A program made the position numbers and the translations under genes. From Mucilaginibacter gossypii (GTDB taxonomy: Bacteria; Bacteroidota; Bacteroidia; Sphingobacteriales; Sphingobacteriaceae): 64,000 nucleotides of DNA. How positions within the stretch are numbered: position 1 is the first letter of the stretch; every line of letters starts with the position of its first letter. The stretch is taken from NCBI RefSeq assembly GCF_900100945.1, contig NZ_FNCG01000002.1, positions 353,940 to 417,939 on the forward strand, given 5' to 3'. Positions 59,913 to 64,000 of the stretch are shown here, in pieces. A model generated the notes under the pieces. It worked only from the letters and a program-made list of their open reading frames with translations, made no database searches and was not told where the DNA came from.

Positions 59913-59982
59913 GGTTAGCGGTTAGCGGTTAGCGGTTAGAGGTTAGCGGTTAGAGGTTAGAGGTTAGAGGTTAGAGGTTAGA
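59913..59982. repeat. Tandem heptamer array GGTTAG(A/C), ten units
   Basis: Ten perfect 7-bp units, the first five mostly ending in C and the last five in A, ending at GGTATG. It lies immediately upstream of the 79-residue gene and downstream of the tape-measure gene on the minus strand. Copy number should vary by slippage. Confidence 0.85.
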
Positions 59983-60014
59983 GGTATGTTAATTATGACA
60001 ATTGGCATAGTTTG

Positions 60015-62330
60015 CTACAAATTTACCCTGTTTATAGTTTGAGCCAGAATATTTTGCTGGTTGTTAATATCCTTAACATCCACATAAACAGGAGGGAAGT
60101 TATTGATCATTTGGTAAGCGAGGGTATTGGCCAGGTCCTTCACATCATTGACTGGTTGATTATAATAACGGTTAGCGTTGCCTCCGTCGGTAAATATACC
60201 TCCTATGGCATAACCGCGGCCTGGATTGGGTATCGAAAAGTCACGACCACCATGCGCCACGTTAATTGCACTTACCAAATTGCGGGCCCAGGGATTACGC
60301 ATTGCTTCAGACACAACAATAGCTTCACCCGAACGGAGGTATGCGTTTGTATTATCGGTACGGCTATAACCGGGCAATAATGCCCCCCGACCGTCGGACT
60401 GATAGTGTAAGCCGCCTTTAGCATATTGAGGTGGTTTTTGAGCTACAATAGTGGCTACTTGTATAGCTGTAGAGGCGATGATGCCCGGTATAACAAAGGG
60501 AGCAAGTATACCCGTTTGTGACGTTGCTTTGGTAATGGCCAATGCACCGTTAATAACGGCTTGTAATATCGATGCTTTCTGTTCTGCCTTAAAGGCCTTG
60601 ACTTTTTCTGCAGCTTCCTTTTTTTGATACTTATCTTCAATCGCTTTTTTCTGGGTGTTTGTCAGGTTTTTATTGCTTAGTTCGGCTGATTTGTCTTTTT
60701 CCAACCCTCTTATCCTGGCGCCGCTTTGAGTTTTAATGTTGTTTTGAATGATAGAAAAAGCTTTATCGGCCACTTGTTGTGCGCTTTGCAATGCAAACTC
60801 TTTACGTTGTTGCTCGTATTGCTGAGTTAACGCTGTAATATCCTTTTGCTTTTGATCTTCTAATTCTTTAATCTTGTCGACGTTGCCGGCGGCCAGTTTA
60901 ATCTCGTAACTATATTTATCATCAATGAGTTGTTTTTCAGCTTCTAATTTCTGACCGGGCAGCAGGGCTTTATCAACCTTTTTCTCATCCTTTGCCACAG
61001 TGTCCTCGTGTTGATTAGCATCTATTACGGCCTGCATTTGCTTTTTTGCTTCATCAAAATCATTTTTATTAAAAAACTGAATTTTATCACCAATACCAAG
61101 ATGGAATTTTTGTTGAAGCTGCTCACTTTTTTTGTCGTAATCTTCCTGGCTGATCAGCTTTCTACTCAGCGCATCATTCAACGCGGCGAGTTCAATGTCG
61201 TAGTGTTGCTTATCAAGCTCAATTTGTTTGGCAAATGTAATTGCCCTGGCTTGCAATAATTGGGCGGCGCGGGAGGTATCTATTTTCTGTTTCTTTTTTT
61301 GTGGGGCTGTGTCAGTGTCAAAATTATCCCAAAAACTCATGTCCATTTCTTTCGCTATATCAGCAGCTTGTTTTTGAAATCCGGCTGCTATTGCTTCCAA
61401 CTTCTTTTGCTCGTTTTGGGCATCTTTTACTGCTTGAGCCCGCCGATTTTCGGCTTGCTTTTTCTTTTCTCTATCGGCTGTTTCACTTGTGTTTGGTATA
61501 CCTCTTGACCCTTCGCCAGCGGCACCCGGATTTCTGTTTAGTACGTCCATCACTTTGTCCCAAAATGTAAGAGAATCATCGTCTGACTTTAATTTGGCTT
61601 GCTCTGCTTCATAAGCTTTTTTTGCAGCATCCTGAAGTGCTAACTGGGCTGCAGCTTTGTATAAGGTCATTTTTATATAGGCGGGCCCATCTTTTGTTAA
61701 CTTGTTCTCAACTTCGGCCAATGATGATGCCTTGCCCATTGTTTTTCCCAGCGTTTCATTATATTGATTCAATACATCTTTTTTCTTAAGAAAACCATTT
61801 CGGGCTAAATCGACATTTATTTTTAACTCATCTAATTGCTGGATAGCTTTTGAATAGTCGCTACTGCTGAAAGCTTTATTTAGTGCATTTAATTTAAGTG
61901 TAGCGTCATTAATAGCATCTTTTCCTTGTATGAGAGATGCAACCCATTCCATTATTTCCGGGCCATAAATAGTTAATATAGTTAGACCAGCGCTTAATAT
62001 ATTGGTGAATGTAAGAAAGCCTGCCCTTACGCCTTCAATGATATTTTTCCATATAGAAAATGTGGATGAAAGTGTTGATAAAGTTTCCTTGAATGCATTG
62101 CCAGATTTTGCAGCTGCCTCATTTTGTTCATTCAATTTTTTAATTGAGTCTGTTAATTTGTTAAGGTCTTTATCTAAGGCATGCACATTGTCTGAGACAT
62201 TTTTTATCGGTTTACCAAGGTTACTTATGCTGTTCTTTAAATTGATAAACGCCTGGTTGTATTTTTCGATCTGCTGAATGGAATTATTCATGTCCGAAAA
62301 TATCGGGTCATCATTGGATGAATTTGTCAT
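60015..62330 (-). CDS. Phage tail tape-measure protein
   Basis: 771 residues, mostly helical, with long coiled coils (about 10-95 and 270-580, dominated by Lys, Glu, Gln and Ala) and hydrophobic segments (about 105-135, LTFTNILSAGLTILTIYGPEI; about 620-660, IPGIIASTAIQVATIV). It ends in the GGLHYQSDGRGALLPGYSRTDNTNAYLRSGEAIVVSEAMRN stretch and a polar tail often seen in tape measures of Bacteroidota phages. It would set tail length and pass through the membrane during DNA entry. It lies on the opposite side of the head genes from the usual order. Confidence 0.78.
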   Translation of the reverse strand: MTNSSNDDPIFSDMNNSIQQIEKYNQAFINLKNSISNLGKPIKNVSDNVHALDKDLNKLTDSIKKLNEQNEAAAKSGNAFKETLSTLSSTFSIWKNIIEGVRAGFLTFTNILSAGLTILTIYGPEIMEWVASLIQGKDAINDATLKLNALNKAFSSSDYSKAIQQLDELKINVDLARNGFLKKKDVLNQYNETLGKTMGKASSLAEVENKLTKDGPAYIKMTLYKAAAQLALQDAAKKAYEAEQAKLKSDDDSLTFWDKVMDVLNRNPGAAGEGSRGIPNTSETADREKKKQAENRRAQAVKDAQNEQKKLEAIAAGFQKQAADIAKEMDMSFWDNFDTDTAPQKKKQKIDTSRAAQLLQARAITFAKQIELDKQHYDIELAALNDALSRKLISQEDYDKKSEQLQQKFHLGIGDKIQFFNKNDFDEAKKQMQAVIDANQHEDTVAKDEKKVDKALLPGQKLEAEKQLIDDKYSYEIKLAAGNVDKIKELEDQKQKDITALTQQYEQQRKEFALQSAQQVADKAFSIIQNNIKTQSGARIRGLEKDKSAELSNKNLTNTQKKAIEDKYQKKEAAEKVKAFKAEQKASILQAVINGALAITKATSQTGILAPFVIPGIIASTAIQVATIVAQKPPQYAKGGLHYQSDGRGALLPGYSRTDNTNAYLRSGEAIVVSEAMRNPWARNLVSAINVAHGGRDFSIPNPGRGYAIGGIFTDGGNANRYYNQPVNDVKDLANTLAYQMINNFPPVYVDVKDINNQQNILAQTINRVNL

Positions 62331-62583
62331 TTTGATTATTAGTTTTAATTATGTTTAGGTAAAAAAGTAGCCGCTAATATTAAACAAAAAAGTCTTTTTT
62401 AATTTGATGGCTTAATGCTTAAAATTCCATTTGGCATAATTTAAAGATTGATTTAATTCAGAATGATTAGAAGAATCTGCGGTTATAGCGAACTGTCCGA
62501 GCTATGGCTTAGGATATTAGGATGCGGAACTGATTATCAACAAAGTTGTGTGCAGCCTTAACTAAATAATCAGGCGATATTTA

Positions 62584-63168
62584 TTACTGTAGCTTTTTAG
62601 TTATTTTAGTAATGCTTTCTATTTTGAAATCAAGTTTAGGGTTTGAGAAAGCATAATCCTTATCATCCCCATTACTTGTAAACTCAATATCCCCCGTTTT
62701 ATTTTTCTCAAATGATCCGGTTATTAATACTCTATCACCTTTTAACAAATCTTTTAGCTTATCTTTTATGATGGTATTGTCTGGTAGTACCCTGGCAGAT
62801 AATACTATATTACTCAAATCTGGGTATTTTTGGTCGTCATCTAAGTAAATCTTTGGCGTAACAAGTAAAGTTGCCTCGATATAATCAACGGGGTAACTTT
62901 TTAATTCAATTTGATAAAGAGTAGCCTGCCATTGCACAGCTTTCGCATGCAAAGTATCCACAATCAATTTAGCTACCTGAGCATGTTGTTTATCATATAT
63001 TTCATTTTTTTTTATCGCATTTTCTTCTCCGGAATAGAGAGAATCAGCTACATGAAATTTATTTATTAACGTTAATTCCTCAGTCGGTCGGTCATCTACT
63101 ATTTTAACAGGAGGAGTGCAACTTGCTATAATTAATAATAACAACAGAAGGTTATATGATTTCATCAA
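62584..63168 (-). CDS. Hypothetical lipoprotein in the phage region
   Basis: 194 residues with a lipobox (IIASCTPPV, Cys17). The mature part has a charged helical start and a beta-rich second half (LKDLLKGDRVLITGSFEKNKTGDIEFTSNGDDKDYAF) suggestive of a small OB-like fold. A lipoprotein in a phage late region could be a lysogenic-conversion factor blocking superinfection, as known for other phages, but this is inference. It has no phage-specific motif, and might also be a chance insertion. Confidence 0.6.
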   Translation of the reverse strand: MMKSYNLLLLLLIIASCTPPVKIVDDRPTEELTLINKFHVADSLYSGEENAIKKNEIYDKQHAQVAKLIVDTLHAKAVQWQATLYQIELKSYPVDYIEATLLVTPKIYLDDDQKYPDLSNIVLSARVLPDNTIIKDKLKDLLKGDRVLITGSFEKNKTGDIEFTSNGDDKDYAFSNPKLDFKIESITKITKKLQ

Positions 63169-63255
63169 AGTGATAATTTAGATTTTACTAATATTATTGG
63201 TAAATATAACGTTTACACTTTGGGTTGCAAATAATATTTGAAAAATAAAAAAATG

Positions 63256-64000
63256 TTAACCAAGCTTTACTAATTCTACTTTTGTCGGCTGTCCTTTACG
63301 CCAGCTATCGATTTTGTTGATATAATAATAACAGCTGTCCTGCTCCAGATAAACCGGAATAAGCAAATCAAGTTCCATGATATCGCGCGGGGTTAATAAA
63401 AAATAGCGCACTACCTTTTTGGTTTGGGTTAGTATCTTTTGCAGTTGCGGATAATAGTTTGTTCTTAAACCTGGCTGCTTTGCGCCGTTAACTCCCGGTT
63501 TATCGCTAAAGCAAAGGTTAAATTCACCATCGGGTTTATAAAAATAAGGCACCGATACTACGTCATTTACCTCAACAGTCTTTTCGCCGTCGGTAAATTT
63601 TACCGTAGGATAATCTTTAAGATTGAGCAGGTTTAACTTTTGATCAATCAATATTCTTGGTGATGTGCTGATGCTGAAATCGTTGGTATCGCTATCAGGA
63701 TCGAGCTTTTTAATTTGCGCTATAGTTCCACCGGTAAATGCCCGGTTAAGGGTAGGGGCAAACTGGCTTTCGAACAGGTCGGCACTTGCCGGCAGGGTCT
63801 TATCTTTAACTATAATTTCAGAATCGGCCAGTTTTTTGGGTAATACGTTATCGTCATCCTTGTATTTCATGTAATTAACCTGTGCATATCCGCCGAGTTG
63901 AAAACTTATGGTTTTACCCTGATCAATACACTTGCTTGTCCAGTTTTTTGCGATTGGAATATTGGAAACAATATCTGCAAATGAATTAAAGGACACGGTG
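63256..64000 (-). CDS. Phage tail/baseplate-type protein (cut by right window edge)
   Basis: At least 246 residues. The frame stays open to the window edge and its first internal start (GTG 63996) is likely not the true one. The beginning shown (MSFNSFADIVSNIPIAKNWTSKC) and the C-terminal part (VVRYFLLTPRDIMELDLLIPVYLEQDSCYYYINKIDSWRKGQPTKVELVKLG) look like a tail-associated phage protein from Bacteroidota. It precedes the lipoprotein and the tape measure on the minus strand. Confidence 0.55.
   Translation of the reverse strand, partial: TVSFNSFADIVSNIPIAKNWTSKCIDQGKTISFQLGGYAQVNYMKYKDDDNVLPKKLADSEIIVKDKTLPASADLFESQFAPTLNRAFTGGTIAQIKKLDPDSDTNDFSISTSPRILIDQKLNLLNLKDYPTVKFTDGEKTVEVNDVVSVPYFYKPDGEFNLCFSDKPGVNGAKQPGLRTNYYPQLQKILTQTKKVVRYFLLTPRDIMELDLLIPVYLEQDSCYYYINKIDSWRKGQPTKVELVKLG

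Noticed and set aside
59913..59982. Telomere-like or CRISPR-like array
   Set aside because: Units of 7 bp without spacers in an internal phage gap; a simple tandem repeat explains it.
61008..61570. Plus-strand open frames within the tape-measure gene
   Set aside because: They are antisense shadows of the coiled-coil coding region, rich in Leu/Phe runs, with no start context or neighbours.

Overview
This window comes from a member of the Bacteroidota, most likely the family Sphingobacteriaceae (Mucilaginibacter/Pedobacter type). The evidence is Bacteroidota-type tra genes (TraM, TraN), TAnnTTTG promoter boxes with almost no Shine-Dalgarno sequences, and families largely confined to this phylum (DUF3945, DUF3347, HYC_CC_PP, CzcA-TolC fusions). 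The genus is inference.

Layout. (1) 1-7832: the end of a conjugative-element transfer operon (traM cut by the window edge, traN, a DUF3945 protein), a permuted papain-like protein, and accessory genes including a DUF932 protein. (2) 8126-9506: a small mercury module (ArsR-type sensor, MerT-HMA transporter, Cys-rich GDCC protein) with no merA in view. (3) 9641-10873: an IS110 transposase. (4) 11237-21283: a divalent-metal (Zn/Cd/Co) efflux block: CzcA fused to TolC, CzcB, a Fur/Zur regulator, a ZntA-type ATPase, a sigma-like protein and a CDF exporter. It is followed by a convergent PAS histidine kinase (21421-23277). (5) 23495-27569: a Cu(I) block: CopA, an HMA chaperone, an HMA-AraC sensor/regulator and a DUF305 protein. 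(6) 27637-30079: a GT61 glycosyltransferase and an HhH plus PD-(D/E)XK nuclease-like protein. (7) 30171-45539: periplasmic copper/silver detoxification: His- and Cys-rich secreted peptides, two DUF3347 proteins, a haem-binding protein, a metal-binding domain/multicopper oxidase/CopB fusion, a CPH-type ATPase, and a Cus-like RND system whose permease is split into two overlapping ORFs. (8) 45583-47821: a YhcG-type nuclease and the element's tyrosine integrase, next to two identical tRNA-Lys genes (48126-48358) that mark the likely right end of the integrated element.

Beyond it lies a short chromosomal stretch with a YCF48-like beta-propeller protein. Two tRNA-Leu genes (49655-49885) follow. 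From 49905 to the right edge a prophage runs on the minus strand: a small membrane protein, an SGNH esterase, an SGNH-containing tail fibre, connector, portal, tail-tube-like protein, a capsid gene broken by a frameshift, a ClpP-like protease, a tape measure and a tail protein cut by the window edge. The module order is unusual, and several gaps contain private short-word repeats.

In the metal island, RND systems export ions across the whole envelope, P-type ATPases and CDF move them from the cytoplasm to the periplasm, and secreted thiol/His/Met-rich proteins and the oxidase buffer or oxidise copper there. Points most worth a second look are a hairpin family with a conserved loop and differing stems (8180, 10945, 21390), an iterated 12-bp site between integrase and tRNA-Lys, the split Cus permease, the frameshifted capsid gene and a duplicated operator-like repeat upstream of the phage head genes.
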